Shown: positions 25,801 through 34,555 of the stretch, piece by piece | Position numbering within the stretch: position 1 is the first letter of the stretch | How the letters are laid out: each line of letters begins with the position of its first letter | From: an uncultured Lactobacillus sp. | Lineage (GTDB): Bacteria; Bacillota; Bacilli; Lactobacillales; Lactobacillaceae | Length of the DNA: 34,607 nucleotides | Direction of reading: 5' to 3' | Assembly: GCA_930989465.1 (NCBI GenBank) | Contig: CAKNLX010000014.1 | Span: forward strand, 1-34,607 | Notes under the pieces: model-generated | Told to the model about the DNA's origin: nothing | The model's input: the letters and a program-made list of their open reading frames with translations, nothing else | Database searches by the model: none | Translations under genes and position numbers: made by a program

Positions 25801-27204
25801 GGAGACTATCAACCAGTTGCGCATAACTTTATTCGAGTAATGTTCGGTCCAGATAATTCTTATCGTGCCGGAACTATTGCGACGGTTGCAGATAAGACTG
25901 CATATGGTTATGCAAAACACTTTGATGAAGAGCGTGATTTGAAAGCTAGAAATGCGGAATTGGATCGCCTGGCTAGTGGTATTCGTGGAGTAAAAAGAAC
26001 TACAGGTCAGCACCCTGCTGGTATTGTTGTAGTTCCTGATGACATGGATATTTATGATTTTACTCCTGTATCTTATCCAGCTGATGATGTTAATGCAGCA
26101 TGGTTAATTACACACTACGACTTCCACTCAATTCACGATAATATTTTGAAATTTGATATTCTGGGTCACGATGATCCAACCATGATTCGTCACTTGCAGG
26201 ATCTTTCAGGAATTGATCCATTGACTATTCCACCGGATGATCCTGGTGTTATGTCTCTTTTCTCAAGTCCTAAAATTCTAGGAGTAACACCAGAACAAAT
26301 CCAATCAGAAACAGGTACTTTAGGTGTTCCAGAATTTGGTACACGTTTTGTTAGAGGGATGCTTGAAGAAACTAAACCAACAACTTTTGCGGAATTATTG
26401 CAGATTTCTGGTTTGTCACATGGTACCGATGTATGGTTAGGAAATGCAGAAGATTTAGTCAATAACGGTACTTGCGAATTAAAGGATGTTATTGGTTGTC
26501 GTGATAACATTATGATGGACTTGATTCACTGGGGAGTTAAACCAGAAGTTGCCTTTTCAACTATGGAGTCTGTTCGTCACGGACGTGGTATTAGTGATGA
26601 AAATATGGCAATTTTGAAGAAGAATAAAAATATTCCTGATTGGTATATTCCTTCTTGTTTAAAGATTAAGTACATGTTCCCTAAAGCTCACGCCACTGCT
26701 TATATTTTAATGGCTTTACGTATCGCCTGGTTTAAAGTATATTATCCAGAAATTTATTACACTGCTTATTTCTCAGTGCGTGCTGATTTATTTGATTTAG
26801 TTGCAATGAGTCATGGTAAAAACACTGTTAAAGCTGCAATGAAAGAAATTCAAGATAAAGGAAACGATGCTTCAGCCAAAGATAAAAGTTTATTGACAGT
26901 TTTGGAAATTGCTAACGAATGTCTTGAACGCGGCATTAAAATTAAAATGGTTGATATTGATCAATCAGAAGCTACGGATTTCAAGATTTTAGATAAGCAT
27001 ACTATTTTGGCACCATTTAATGCGGTTCCTGGTTTAGGTGACAATGCGGCTAAGCAAATTGTCGCTGCGCGTGCTGAAAAGAAATTCTTATCTAAAGAAG
27101 ATTTAGCAAAACGCGGCAAAGTTTCACAAACAATCATGAATTATTTCGAAGACAATGGCGTACTGGAAGGTATGCCCGATGAAAATCAATTATCACTTTT
27201 CTAG
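22894..27204 (+). CDS. polC: DNA polymerase III alpha subunit, PolC type
   Basis: Main replicative polymerase of low-GC Gram-positives, with built-in 3'-5' proofreading. The 1436 residues match the usual PolC length. In order: N-terminal and OB-fold regions, the PHP domain beginning at VELHLHTNMSQLDA near residue 334, the inserted exonuclease domain with FDVETTG near 421 and the QDAEATGYLMYKLL end, the four-cysteine zinc motif (CPKC...CPKCG) near 909-935, and the catalytic PDIDLNFSGDYQ near 962. PHP and exonuclease are interleaved, as typical. The start is GTG at 22894 (MANKNDLFLKLL). It has only a weak AGGA ahead, so coupling to proS is likely. Confidence 0.97.
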   Translation: MANKNDLFLKLLKQVHFPDSFEDNYLLQKGKVENVDVYAKEHRWDIHVFFDTPLKYDTYVALRKAIEETFSAFVNVRFFVGTGDGSDQYLPDYWHYAVQNSNILSPVAREFLAGQKPKKENGRWVIPVDNNVIDGLIEQKALDDLAEEMRDFGFFNLKFITEVDQTNLQNSLESLQELQHEHEKSMQEAFNNTPEKPKPKPKQQYQTKRTSYGNRKLDENAPITQIQDVEDGTRNVVIEGNIFNIESRELKNGSVIFTGEITDYSDSIAFKKFASNKEQIEQMAAIKPGTWAKMQGSAIDDQWVHDVVFNISSFETVEHIGRTEKYEGEQKRVELHLHTNMSQLDATNAPSDFIKTAKKFGQKAIAITDHGDVQSFPEAYSTGKATGTKILYGVEANMIDDHALLVINPAPMTYEDREFVIFDVETTGLSSVYDTIIEIGAVKMKNGEVIERFDKFINPHHPLSEQTINLTSITDEMVSAADDEDVVIKQFQDFYGDRPLCGHNVQFDVGFVNAALRRAGLSEITQPVVDTLEVSRLLHPEQNRHTLDSLAKKYNVSLEHHHRANQDAEATGYLMYKLLNAFKKKYNEDNLNNLNGYAAHGEVYKRARPSHMTILAKDQKGLKNLYKLVSIASTKDFYRIPRTPKSDLARLHEGLFYGSGCWQGDVFVAMMQKGYDEAREKAKFYDFLEVQPPANYSQLIEDGLIKDEAQLEEIIGNIYKLGKELNKPVVATGDAHYVEPHDAIYRTILISAQRSNPNRNKPQPDLHFYSTQEMLDAFSFLGEDVAKEIVIDNTNKIADEISEIQPIKDGLYPPHIEHADEEMKKLTYDKAYELYGKPLPKIVKDRIDLELNSIISNGYAVIYLISQRLVAKSNKDGYLVGSRGSVGSSLVATMSGITEVNPLAPHYRCPKCKYSQFFENGEYGSGFDLPDKDCPKCGTPLVKDGQDIPFATFLGFHGDKVPDIDLNFSGDYQPVAHNFIRVMFGPDNSYRAGTIATVADKTAYGYAKHFDEERDLKARNAELDRLASGIRGVKRTTGQHPAGIVVVPDDMDIYDFTPVSYPADDVNAAWLITHYDFHSIHDNILKFDILGHDDPTMIRHLQDLSGIDPLTIPPDDPGVMSLFSSPKILGVTPEQIQSETGTLGVPEFGTRFVRGMLEETKPTTFAELLQISGLSHGTDVWLGNAEDLVNNGTCELKDVIGCRDNIMMDLIHWGVKPEVAFSTMESVRHGRGISDENMAILKKNKNIPDWYIPSCLKIKYMFPKAHATAYILMALRIAWFKVYYPEIYYTAYFSVRADLFDLVAMSHGKNTVKAAMKEIQDKGNDASAKDKSLLTVLEIANECLERGIKIKMVDIDQSEATDFKILDKHTILAPFNAVPGLGDNAAKQIVAARAEKKFLSKEDLAKRGKVSQTIMNYFEDNGVLEGMPDENQLSLF

Positions 27205-27213
27205 GAGTTATTA

Positions 27214-27242
27214 TTACATTGTTATGTAAAACATGGTATACT
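27214..27242 (+). promoter_or_regulatory. Promoter for the rimP-nusA-infB operon
   Basis: TGG-TATACT (27234-27242) is an extended -10, with the weak -35 ATTACA at an 18-bp spacing upstream. Transcription would begin near 27249, leaving a leader of about 65 nt that includes the hairpin at 27270-27291. Confidence 0.6.
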
Positions 27243-27252
27243 AATAGAGAAG

Positions 27253-27296
27253 TTCGAATAGGTAAATTCGAGTGAGCAGTAATGCTCACTCTTTTT
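27253..27296 (+). terminator. Leader terminator upstream of rimP (possible attenuator)
   Basis: GAGTGAGCA (27270-27278) pairs perfectly with TGCTCACTC (27283-27291) around GTAA, followed by TTTTTATT. A weaker hairpin TCGAAT/ATTCGA (27254-27259, 27266-27271) lies just before and shares two bases with it. The terminator sits after the promoter and before the first gene. It could therefore end polC transcripts and also regulate the operon. Confidence 0.8.
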
Positions 27297-27313
27297 ATTA
27301 CGGAGGAAATTTT

Positions 27314-27790
27314 TTGTCTAAAGTTATAGATCTTGTTCGTCCAGTTGTCGAAACAATTATTGACGAGCATGGCGACATGTTAGTTGATATGGAATACGTT
27401 AAGGAAAAAGGTCAAAACTATTTACGAATCTATGTTGATCGTCAGCCCAATGGTATCGATATCGATGAAATTGCGGCTTTAAGTGAATTGGTTTCTGAAA
27501 AACTTGATACAATTGATCCTGATCCGCTTCCTGATCCATATGTTTTAGAGTTATCATCTCCAGGTGCTGAACGCCCTATTAAGACTGAAGCTGATTGGGA
27601 GAGAGCACTGAATGATTATGTTCATATTGGTCTTTATCAAAAAATTGAGGACAAAAAAGTGTATGAAGGTACGCTTAAATCCTATAATAATGATGAGATT
27701 GTATTAGAAGTAAAAGATAAAACAAGACGAAAGAAATTAACTATCCCTCGTAAGTTAATTGCAAAGATTCGTTTTGCAATTGAATTTTAG
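27314..27790 (+). CDS. rimP: Ribosome maturation factor RimP
   Basis: Factor needed for 30S subunit assembly. The ORF track begins at 27272, inside the terminator hairpin. The in-frame TTG at 27314, 6 nt after GGAGGA, gives the family N-terminus [16 protein letters not shown] and 158 residues. Conserved segments are [29 protein letters not shown] and [20 protein letters not shown], typical of RimP/YlxS. It is the first gene of the rimP-nusA-ylxR-ylxQ-infB-rbfA operon. Its 3' end lies 19 bp from the nusA start. Confidence 0.95.
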   Translation: MSKVIDLVRPVVETIIDEHGDMLVDMEYVKEKGQNYLRIYVDRQPNGIDIDEIAALSELVSEKLDTIDPDPLPDPYVLELSSPGAERPIKTEADWERALNDYVHIGLYQKIEDKKVYEGTLKSYNNDEIVLEVKDKTRRKKLTIPRKLIAKIRFAIEF

Positions 27791-27809
27791 AAAGGTTGAT
27801 CAAAAACTT

Positions 27810-28979
27810 ATGTCTAAAGAAATGCTAGAAGCGTTTGCTACCTTGGAAAAGACCAAGGGCATTAAACAAGATGTTATTGTTGATGCAATCAAGGCCGCTT
27901 TGGTAGCTGCATACAAGAAAAATTATAATCAAGCACAAAACGTTGAAGTTGACTTCGATGAAAGAAGAGGTAACTTCAAGGTAATGGCTGTTAAGACAGT
28001 CGTTGATGAAGTACAAGATGACCGTCTTGAAGTTAGTTTGAAAGACGCCTTGGCAATTAATCGTGCTTATGAAGTTGGGGATGAAATTCGATTTGAAGTT
28101 ACACCAAAGAACTTTGGTCGAATTGCTGCTCAAACTGCTAAGCAAGTTATTATGCAACGTCTTCGTGAAGCAGAAAGAAGTCATATTATTGACGAATATT
28201 CTCAATATGAAGATGAATTAGTTACAGGTACTGTTGAACGACGTGATAATCGTTTTGTATATGTTAATATTGGCAATGTTGAAGCTGTGATGCCTCAACG
28301 TGACCAAATGCCAAATGAAGTTTACAACCCACAAGATCAAATTCGTGTACTTGTAACTCATGTTGGCTCAGATTCTAAGGGTGCACAAATCGTTGTTTCA
28401 AGAACTGCACCTGATGTTGTCAAGCGATTATTTGAACAAGAAGTTCCTGAAATTTATGATGGAACTGTTGAAATTGTATCAATTGCCCGTGAAGCTGGCG
28501 ACCGTACTAAGATGGCTGTTAAGTCAAATGACCCTAACATTGATCCAGTTGGTACTTGTGTAGGTCAAAAGGGTGCCCGTGTTCAAAATGTTGTTAATGA
28601 ACTTGGTGGCGAAAATATTGATGTCGTTAAGTACGAAGAAGATCCTTCTGACTTTATTGCTAATGCATTGAATCCAGCAGAAGTAATTGCTGTTCAATTT
28701 GGTGATAATGAAGAAGAAAAGAGTGCGTTAGTAATTGTTCCAGATTACCAATTGTCACTTGCTATTGGTAAGAAGGGACAAAATGTACGTCTTGCTGCTC
28801 GCTTAACAGGCTATAAGATTGATATTCGTCCAGAATCTGAAGTAGAATTTGTTGATGAAGAGTCAGACACTGCAGCCAAATCTGCTGATACTGAATCTGA
28901 TGAGGATAGTTCAGTTGATACAGATAAAGCAGCTACACAGGTAGAAGAAAGTTCAAGCGAAGATAATACTGAAGAATAG
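27810..28979 (+). CDS. nusA: Transcription termination/antitermination factor NusA
   Basis: RNA-polymerase-binding factor that modulates pausing and intrinsic termination. The ORF track start at 27759 overlaps rimP. The ATG at 27810 gives the family start MSKEMLEAFATLEKTKGI and 389 residues. Domains in order: N-terminal polymerase-binding domain (about 1-130), S1 domain (about 135-200, VTGTVERRDNRFVYVNIGNVEAVMP), then KH domains with VGQKGARVQ and AIGKKGQNVRLAARLTGYKIDI. It ends in an acidic Ser/Asp/Glu tail of about 45 residues. AAAGG is 14 nt upstream, an unusually long spacing, so coupling with rimP may matter. Confidence 0.96.
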   Translation: MSKEMLEAFATLEKTKGIKQDVIVDAIKAALVAAYKKNYNQAQNVEVDFDERRGNFKVMAVKTVVDEVQDDRLEVSLKDALAINRAYEVGDEIRFEVTPKNFGRIAAQTAKQVIMQRLREAERSHIIDEYSQYEDELVTGTVERRDNRFVYVNIGNVEAVMPQRDQMPNEVYNPQDQIRVLVTHVGSDSKGAQIVVSRTAPDVVKRLFEQEVPEIYDGTVEIVSIAREAGDRTKMAVKSNDPNIDPVGTCVGQKGARVQNVVNELGGENIDVVKYEEDPSDFIANALNPAEVIAVQFGDNEEEKSALVIVPDYQLSLAIGKKGQNVRLAARLTGYKIDIRPESEVEFVDEESDTAAKSADTESDEDSSVDTDKAATQVEESSSEDNTEE

Positions 28980-28987
28980 GTGATTTT

Positions 28988-29284
28988 TTGAAAAAAAGAA
29001 AAATCCCAATGCGGAAGGATTTATTAACCGACACTATGCAACCTAAAAAAGAGTTGGTACGTGTCGTAATCGATAAAGAAAAGAATATTGCTGTTGATCC
29101 TACTGGCAAAAAAGCAGGACGCGGCGCATATGTTTCACTTGATCCAACCAAGATTAAAGCCGCTAAAGAAAAGCATATTTTAGATCGTAGCTTAGGAGCT
29201 AAGGTTCCAGATAGTTTTTATGACGAGCTTTATTCATATGTTGATCATCAAAAAGCAAGAAAAGAATTGTTTGGTGATAAATAA
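28988..29284 (+). CDS. ylxR: YlxR/RnpM family RNA-binding protein (DUF448)
   Basis: A 98-residue basic protein. It has the segments PMRKDLLTDTMQPKKELVRVVIDK and DPTGKKAGRGAYVSLD, the latter holding the family's GRGAYV. Bacillus YlxR has been reported to bind RNase P RNA and modulate its activity; the same role here is inference. The start is TTG at 28988 behind AGGTGA, giving MKKRKIPMRKDLL. It lies between nusA and ylxQ, its standard place. Family identity is secure; function is less so. Confidence 0.93.
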   Translation: MKKRKIPMRKDLLTDTMQPKKELVRVVIDKEKNIAVDPTGKKAGRGAYVSLDPTKIKAAKEKHILDRSLGAKVPDSFYDELYSYVDHQKARKELFGDK

Positions 29285-29286
29285 GT

Positions 29287-29598
29287 TTGCAAAATAGACA
29301 AAAAGCGATTAATTTGTTAGGTTTAGCACAGCGAGCTGGTAAATTAATTACTGGGACAGAAACTGTGATTGCCAAGCTTAACAAAGGAAAAATCACCGCG
29401 GTCATCATGGCGTGTGACGTTCAAGACAACACCGCTGAAAAAGTTGATCGTGCTGCCAGAAAAGTTAATGTTCCTATAATAAACTTATTTTCAGCTGATG
29501 AGATTTCCAAAGCTATCAGCAAAAAACGTAAAGTTTTAGGATTAACCGATGTCGGTTTTACCAAGGCATTGATTAAAAAAATAAATGAAGGAGTGTGA
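29287..29598 (+). CDS. ylxQ: L7Ae family ribosome-associated protein YlxQ
   Basis: A 103-residue protein of the L7Ae/L30e family, which binds kink-turn RNA. The pattern [28 protein letters not shown] and [19 protein letters not shown] is typical of YlxQ/RplGA. The start is TTG at 29287, only 2 bp after the ylxR stop codon, with a weak GGTGAT ahead, so it probably depends on coupling. Its stop codon lies 4 bp before the infB ATG. Its precise job on the ribosome is not established. Confidence 0.92.
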   Translation: MQNRQKAINLLGLAQRAGKLITGTETVIAKLNKGKITAVIMACDVQDNTAEKVDRAARKVNVPIINLFSADEISKAISKKRKVLGLTDVGFTKALIKKINEGV

Positions 29599-29602
29599 TT
29601 GG

Positions 29603-32206
29603 ATGGCAAAGAAAAGAATTTATGAAGTCGCAAAAGAAGTGGGCGTCGATAATAAAGTTGTAGTCCAAAAAGCAAAGGAATTGGGCTTCGATATAAAGAA
29701 CCATATGTCATCAATAGATGATGCACAAGTTGCAAAATTAAAAGGTAGTTTCCAAAACTCCGCTCCCGCTGAGAAAAACAATAAAATAAAGATCTCTGTT
29801 TCTTCTATTCGTAAGAACGAAAAGAAACAAGAAGATAATGCAGGTTCAAAGAAGCCTAGAAGACGTAACAATAAGCGTCGTCAAAATAATAATGATCGCA
29901 ATCGCAAAAATAGAAATGATCGCGATCATAACTCAAATTCAGGTAAGCCAAAAGCAGCTGCTTTGTTGCAACAATTTAAGCAAAAGCAACGTGCAGAGGA
30001 AGGCCTGCTTAATCGAGAAGCACAAAAAGCTAAAAAAGAATATCACGAACAATTGAGACATCCGAAAAAAGAACAACCAGTGAATAATAAGAAGAAAACT
30101 AACAAAGAAAACAATACTAAGAAGTCAGAATCAGTAGAGAAAAAAATTATTGGTCCAAAGATTTTGAAACCATCTCCAGCACGTTTGAAGAAGAATCAAC
30201 CTTCAACAAATGATAAGCCTGCAGTGAAGGTTTCTATTCCTGAGCCTCCTAAAGATGAAAAACGTGGCAATGGTCGCGGTAAGAATATGGGTAAGCCAGG
30301 ACGTAAAGGTAAGAACCAATTCTTTAATAATCATAATGAACATTCTGATCGTTCAGAAAGAAAACGTCGTAAGAATAAGAAACGTCAACAAGAACAAAAG
30401 CCAAAGAAGCAACCTACTAAGCGTAAGGAACGTCCATTACCAGAAACTTTAATATATGAAGAAGGTATGAACGCTCAAGACATTGGTAAGTTGATTCACC
30501 GTGAACCAGCTGAAATTGTTAAGAAATTATTCATGCTTGGTGTGATGACTAACCAAAACCAATCTTTGGATAAGGATACCATCGAATTATTAGCAGCTGA
30601 ATACGGTATTAATGCTAAGCAAAAGGTTCATGAAGATATTTCTGATATTGATACTCTTTATGACAAGAGAATGGAAGCTTCTAAGAAGTCTAAGAATCAA
30701 GTTAAGCGTCCACCTGTAGTTACTATTATGGGGCACGTTGACCATGGTAAAACTACTTTGCTTGACCGTTTGCGTCATACCCATGTTTCAGCTCATGAAG
30801 CTGGTGGTATTACCCAGAAGATCGGTGCTTACCAAGTTCGTCTTGATGACCGCTTGATTACTTTCCTAGATACTCCTGGACACGCAGCCTTCTCAAACAT
30901 GCGTGCACGTGGTGCTGAAATTACTGATATTGTTGTCTTAGTTGTTGCAGCCGATGATGGTGTTATGCCACAGACTGTTGAAGCTATTGACCACGCTAAG
31001 AGCGCCAATGTTCCAATTATTGTAGCAATTAACAAGATGGATAAGCCAGGTGCTAACCCACAACACGTAACTGAAGAATTGATGAAATATAATTTAATTC
31101 CTGAAGATTACGGTGGTGACACCATCTTTGTAAATATCTCAGCTAAGACTGGTCAAAATGTTGATGATTTATTACAAATGATCTTGCTTCAAGCTGATGT
31201 GATGGAACTTAAGGCTAACCCAACAGAAATGGCAATTGGTACTGTAATTGAAGCTCGCTTATCACGTGGTCGTGGACCAGTAGCCGACGTTTTGATTCAA
31301 CAAGGTACTTTAAATGTTGGTGATCCAATTGTTGTTGGTGATACTTTTGGCCGTGTTCGTACTATGACTAACGATCGTGGTCGTCAAGTTAAAAAGGCTA
31401 CTCCATCTGAACCAGTTGAAATTACTGGTTTGAATGACGTTCCAGAATCAGCTGATAAATTAGTTGAATTTAAGGATGAAAAGACAGCACGTTCAGTTGG
31501 TGAAGCTAGAGCACAACAAGCTTTGCAAAAGTCTCGTGAAAATGTTCAACATGTCACTCTCGATAACCTCTTCGATACTATGAAGAAGGAGAATATGAAG
31601 GAAGTTGACATTGTCTTGAAGGCTGATGTTCAAGGTTCTGTTGAAGCTTTGCAACAATCTCTTGAAAAGATTGAAGTTGAAGGCGTTCGTGTTAACATCA
31701 TTCACTCAGGTGTAGGTGCTATTAATGAGTCAGACGTAACCTTAGCCGGTGCTTCTAATGCATTTATCATTGGATTTAATGTTCGTCCAACTGCAACTGC
31801 TAAGAGTCAAGCTGAAACTGAAGGCGTCGACATTCGTTTGTACAGTATCATCTATAAGGCAATTGATGATGTGACTGCAGCCATGAAGGGTATGCTTGAA
31901 CCAACTTACGAAGAAAAGGTTATCGGTAACCTTACTGTTCGTGAGACTTGGAAAGTATCTAAGGTTGGTACTATTGCTGGTTCCTTTGTTGATAAGGGAT
32001 TGGTTAAGAATAACGCCAAAATTAGAGTTATTCGTGATGGTATTGTTAAATACGATGGTGAAATTGCTTCACTTAAGAGATTTAAAGATGATGCCAAAGA
32101 AGTTAAGCAAGGTAACGATTGTGGTTTAACTATCAAAGACTACAACGATATTAAAGTCGGCGACGAATTCGAAGTTTACGAAATGCAACAAGTTGAACCT
32201 AAGTAA
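29603..32206 (+). CDS. infB: Translation initiation factor IF-2
   Basis: GTPase that brings initiator tRNA to the 30S subunit and promotes subunit joining. The track start at 29585 precedes the ribosome-binding site's end. The ATG at 29603, after GAAGGAG, gives [21 protein letters not shown], the usual IF2 N-terminus, and 867 residues. Residues 75-280 form a long basic, low-complexity linker rich in Lys, Arg, Asn and Gln. The G domain starts near 371 with [14 protein letters not shown], followed by DTPGHAAF and INKMD. The beta-barrel and C-terminal fMet-tRNA-binding domains follow. rbfA begins 19 bp downstream. Confidence 0.97.
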   Translation: MAKKRIYEVAKEVGVDNKVVVQKAKELGFDIKNHMSSIDDAQVAKLKGSFQNSAPAEKNNKIKISVSSIRKNEKKQEDNAGSKKPRRRNNKRRQNNNDRNRKNRNDRDHNSNSGKPKAAALLQQFKQKQRAEEGLLNREAQKAKKEYHEQLRHPKKEQPVNNKKKTNKENNTKKSESVEKKIIGPKILKPSPARLKKNQPSTNDKPAVKVSIPEPPKDEKRGNGRGKNMGKPGRKGKNQFFNNHNEHSDRSERKRRKNKKRQQEQKPKKQPTKRKERPLPETLIYEEGMNAQDIGKLIHREPAEIVKKLFMLGVMTNQNQSLDKDTIELLAAEYGINAKQKVHEDISDIDTLYDKRMEASKKSKNQVKRPPVVTIMGHVDHGKTTLLDRLRHTHVSAHEAGGITQKIGAYQVRLDDRLITFLDTPGHAAFSNMRARGAEITDIVVLVVAADDGVMPQTVEAIDHAKSANVPIIVAINKMDKPGANPQHVTEELMKYNLIPEDYGGDTIFVNISAKTGQNVDDLLQMILLQADVMELKANPTEMAIGTVIEARLSRGRGPVADVLIQQGTLNVGDPIVVGDTFGRVRTMTNDRGRQVKKATPSEPVEITGLNDVPESADKLVEFKDEKTARSVGEARAQQALQKSRENVQHVTLDNLFDTMKKENMKEVDIVLKADVQGSVEALQQSLEKIEVEGVRVNIIHSGVGAINESDVTLAGASNAFIIGFNVRPTATAKSQAETEGVDIRLYSIIYKAIDDVTAAMKGMLEPTYEEKVIGNLTVRETWKVSKVGTIAGSFVDKGLVKNNAKIRVIRDGIVKYDGEIASLKRFKDDAKEVKQGNDCGLTIKDYNDIKVGDEFEVYEMQQVEPK

Positions 32207-32225
32207 TAATTTTTAGGAGGCAAAC

Positions 32226-32591
32226 ATGAAGCATAGAATTGGTCGTGTTGAAGGAGAAATTCTTCGTGAATTAACCAAAATTTTACAAAAGAATATTCGT
32301 GATCCTCGTTTGAGTGAAGTAACTATCACTGCAGTGGAATGTACGAATGATCTTTCATATGCAACTGTTTACTATAGTCTTTTAACTGAAAATGCCGATA
32401 AGGAAAAAGAAGTTCAAGAAGGACTAGAAAAGGCTAAAGGTATGATGCGTCACTTATTAGGACAAACTTTAACCGTTTATAAAGTCCCTGAATTAATTTT
32501 TAAACGAGACAATTCAGTAAAATATGGTAGTAAAATTGACCGTTTAATTGCAGAAGTTAAAAAGCAAGATGCTGAACGGGCAAGTAAATAA
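32226..32591 (+). CDS. rbfA: Ribosome-binding factor A
   Basis: KH-fold factor that binds immature 30S subunits and helps process 16S rRNA 5' ends. The 121-residue product has [51 protein letters not shown] and [15 protein letters not shown], all family signatures. TTAGGAGGC precedes the ATG. Its TAA stop codon is part of the A tract of a terminator that separates it from truB. It is the last gene of the rimP-infB operon proper. Confidence 0.96.
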   Translation: MKHRIGRVEGEILRELTKILQKNIRDPRLSEVTITAVECTNDLSYATVYYSLLTENADKEKEVQEGLEKAKGMMRHLLGQTLTVYKVPELIFKRDNSVKYGSKIDRLIAEVKKQDAERASK

Positions 32592-32616
32592 AAAAGCGCC
32601 GTTTAGGCGCTTTTTT
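32590..32616 (+). terminator. Terminator between rbfA and truB
   Basis: AAAAAGCGCC (32591-32600) pairs perfectly with GGCGCTTTTT (32606-32615) around GTTTA, with T residues following. It begins at the rbfA stop codon, and only about 25 bp remain before truB. truB is probably expressed by read-through or from an internal promoter not evident here. Confidence 0.88.
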
Positions 32617-32640
32617 CGTTTAGATAGAAAAGGATTATTT

Positions 32641-33534
32641 ATGTTAAATGGAATTTTAGTTATCGATAAAGATAAAGGGATGACTAGTGCTGATGTAGTT
32701 TATCATTTACGCAAAGCTCTGCATATCCGAAAAATTGGACATGCGGGTACACTTGACCCCGAGGTAACAGGTGTATTACCTATTGCAATTGGACAAGCAA
32801 CTAAACTGATTGAACTTATGCATACTAGACCTAAAGAATATATTGGTAGTGGCCTTTTTGGATATGCCACTGACAGTTATGATTCAACTGGCACAGTTTT
32901 GAAAAAGACCAAGTTAACCAAGGCATTTACTTCTGAAGATATTCAGAATCATATGAATGAGTTTTTAGGGGAAATAGAACAAGTACCACCAATTTACTCA
33001 GCCGTAAAGGTAAATGGTAAGCATTTATATGAGTATGCTAGAGAAGGTATTGAGGTAGAGCGACCAAAACGTAAAGTTGATATTTTACAATATGATTTAA
33101 CCAATAAACCTACATTCAATGAAAAAGATGGACAAGAAGAATTTGATTTTAAAATTAAATGTAGTAAAGGTACATATGTTAGATCCTTAGTAAATGATTT
33201 GGGCGAGAAAATGAATTGCCCAGCAGTTATGACTTACTTAAGAAGAGTAGCTAGCTCAGGTTTTGATATTTCTCAGGCCGTTAAGTTAAGTGAAATTGAA
33301 GAGAATCCTGAAAAAGCTGCAGAATTGATTCAACCAATTGACGCTTTCTTTAAAGACTATCCTCAAGTTGATCTAAGTGAAGGAAAATGGCTTAAAGTGA
33401 AAAATGGAGCAGGTATTTCGTTAGAAATAGATGCTAAAAAAGTCGCATTAAGGTACAATAAAAAAGTCAAGGCGATTTATGAGAATAAGGGAAAATTATA
33501 TCGCCCAAGTTTAATGTTGATTCAAAATGAATAA
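32641..33534 (+). CDS. truB: tRNA pseudouridine-55 synthase TruB
   Basis: Enzyme that converts U55 to pseudouridine in the T loop of tRNAs. The ORF track start at 32548 lies inside rbfA and runs through the terminator. The ATG at 32641, after AAAAGGA, gives the proper start [20 protein letters not shown] and 297 residues. The catalytic region is [19 protein letters not shown]. Later segments [39 protein letters not shown] and [15 protein letters not shown] are conserved, and a C-terminal PUA-like part follows. ribF starts 20 bp downstream. Confidence 0.96.
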   Translation: MLNGILVIDKDKGMTSADVVYHLRKALHIRKIGHAGTLDPEVTGVLPIAIGQATKLIELMHTRPKEYIGSGLFGYATDSYDSTGTVLKKTKLTKAFTSEDIQNHMNEFLGEIEQVPPIYSAVKVNGKHLYEYAREGIEVERPKRKVDILQYDLTNKPTFNEKDGQEEFDFKIKCSKGTYVRSLVNDLGEKMNCPAVMTYLRRVASSGFDISQAVKLSEIEENPEKAAELIQPIDAFFKDYPQVDLSEGKWLKVKNGAGISLEIDAKKVALRYNKKVKAIYENKGKLYRPSLMLIQNE

Positions 33535-33554
33535 CTGAAATGAAGGGATTAGTT

Positions 33555-34502
33555 GTGAAAATCATTCATTTAACTTATCCAGTTAGCGAAAATACCATAT
33601 CTTCAAAAACTATTCTAGCCTTAGGTTTTTTTGACGGCGTTCATTTAGGTCATCAACGCTTAATCAATAAAGCCAAAAAAATAGCTGATCAAAAGAAATT
33701 ACCATTAGTAGTATTAACTTTTGATCGTCATCCGAAGGAAATTTATGCTGCCAAAAAAGACTTTAAGTATTTAGAAACTTTAGATGAAAAGGCAGATAAA
33801 ATGGCAGAACTAGGTGTAGATTATCTAGCCGTAATGCCATTTACTAAAAAGTTTAGCGAGATAGATGCACAGAGTTTTGTAGATAATGTAATAATTAAAC
33901 TCAATGCAGATACAGTAGTAGCTGGATTTGATTATACATATGGTCCTAAAGAGACTGCTAATATGAAGAATTTACCAAAATTTGCGAAGGATAGATTTGA
34001 AATTTTCGTTATGCCTAAGCAGATTTTTAATGGTAAAAAAATAGGTTCAACTGAAATTAGACAGGCAATTAGGGAAGGTAAGATGGAATTAGCTTTTCAA
34101 TTAATGGGTCACCATTATGTGATGAGCGGGATCGTTGGTCATGGTAAAAGAAATGGCCATAAATTAGGCTTCCCAACAGCTAATTTAGTTTGGGCCAGTC
34201 ATAAGGTAATTCCGAAAATAGGAGTATATGCCACTAAAACGCAGGTAGCTGGAAAGTGGTATGAATCTATGACTAGTGTCGGTTATAATGTAACGATTGG
34301 CCAACCTGAACAAATTTTTATTGAATCATATATATTTAATTTTAAACAGGATATTTATGATCAGCCAATAAAAATTAAATGGTATAAATATACTAGAGGC
34401 GAAATTAAATTTAGCGGCCTTGAAGAATTGAAAAAACAATTAGAGAAAGACCAAATAGAAATTGAACATTATTTTGCACAAGAAGCACGAAGTAATGCGT
34501 AA
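33555..34502 (+). CDS. ribF: Bifunctional riboflavin kinase/FAD synthetase
   Basis: Makes FMN from riboflavin and then FAD. The N-terminal adenylyltransferase domain has ALGFFDGVHLGHQRL and TFDRHPKEIY. The flavokinase domain starts near residue 180 with VGHGKRNGHKLGFPTANL and later GYNVTIG and FNFKQDIYDQPIKIKW. Both domains are complete. The ORF track uses ATG 33540, which has no ribosome-binding site. The GTG at 33555 is 6 nt after GAAGGGA and gives MKIIHLTYP and 315 residues, so it is preferred, though not certain. It follows truB, as in many Firmicutes, and a strong terminator ends the unit. Confidence 0.94.
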   Translation: MKIIHLTYPVSENTISSKTILALGFFDGVHLGHQRLINKAKKIADQKKLPLVVLTFDRHPKEIYAAKKDFKYLETLDEKADKMAELGVDYLAVMPFTKKFSEIDAQSFVDNVIIKLNADTVVAGFDYTYGPKETANMKNLPKFAKDRFEIFVMPKQIFNGKKIGSTEIRQAIREGKMELAFQLMGHHYVMSGIVGHGKRNGHKLGFPTANLVWASHKVIPKIGVYATKTQVAGKWYESMTSVGYNVTIGQPEQIFIESYIFNFKQDIYDQPIKIKWYKYTRGEIKFSGLEELKKQLEKDQIEIEHYFAQEARSNA

Positions 34503-34509
34503 CAAGAAG

Positions 34510-34555
34510 CTGAAGAACTTAGCAATTTTGAACTAAGTTCTTCAGTTTTTATTTT
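34510..34555 (+). terminator. Intrinsic terminator after ribF
   Basis: CTGAAGAACTTAG (34510-34522) pairs perfectly with CTAAGTTCTTCAG (34533-34545) around a 10-nt loop, then TTTTTATTTTT. The remaining 50 bases to the window end show no gene or clear site. Confidence 0.92.

Noticed and set aside
26190-26510. 106-residue minus-strand ORF inside polC
   Set aside because: It lies wholly within the conserved polymerase frame, has no ribosome-binding site and no recognisable protein features.
27825-28205. 126-residue minus-strand ORF inside nusA
   Set aside because: Shadow ORF; it is rich in residues typical of reversed AT-rich coding DNA, and nusA is certain.
29421-29735. 104-residue minus-strand ORF across ylxQ and infB
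   Set aside because: Shadow of two well-supported plus-strand genes; its sequence looks like antisense of conserved coding regions.
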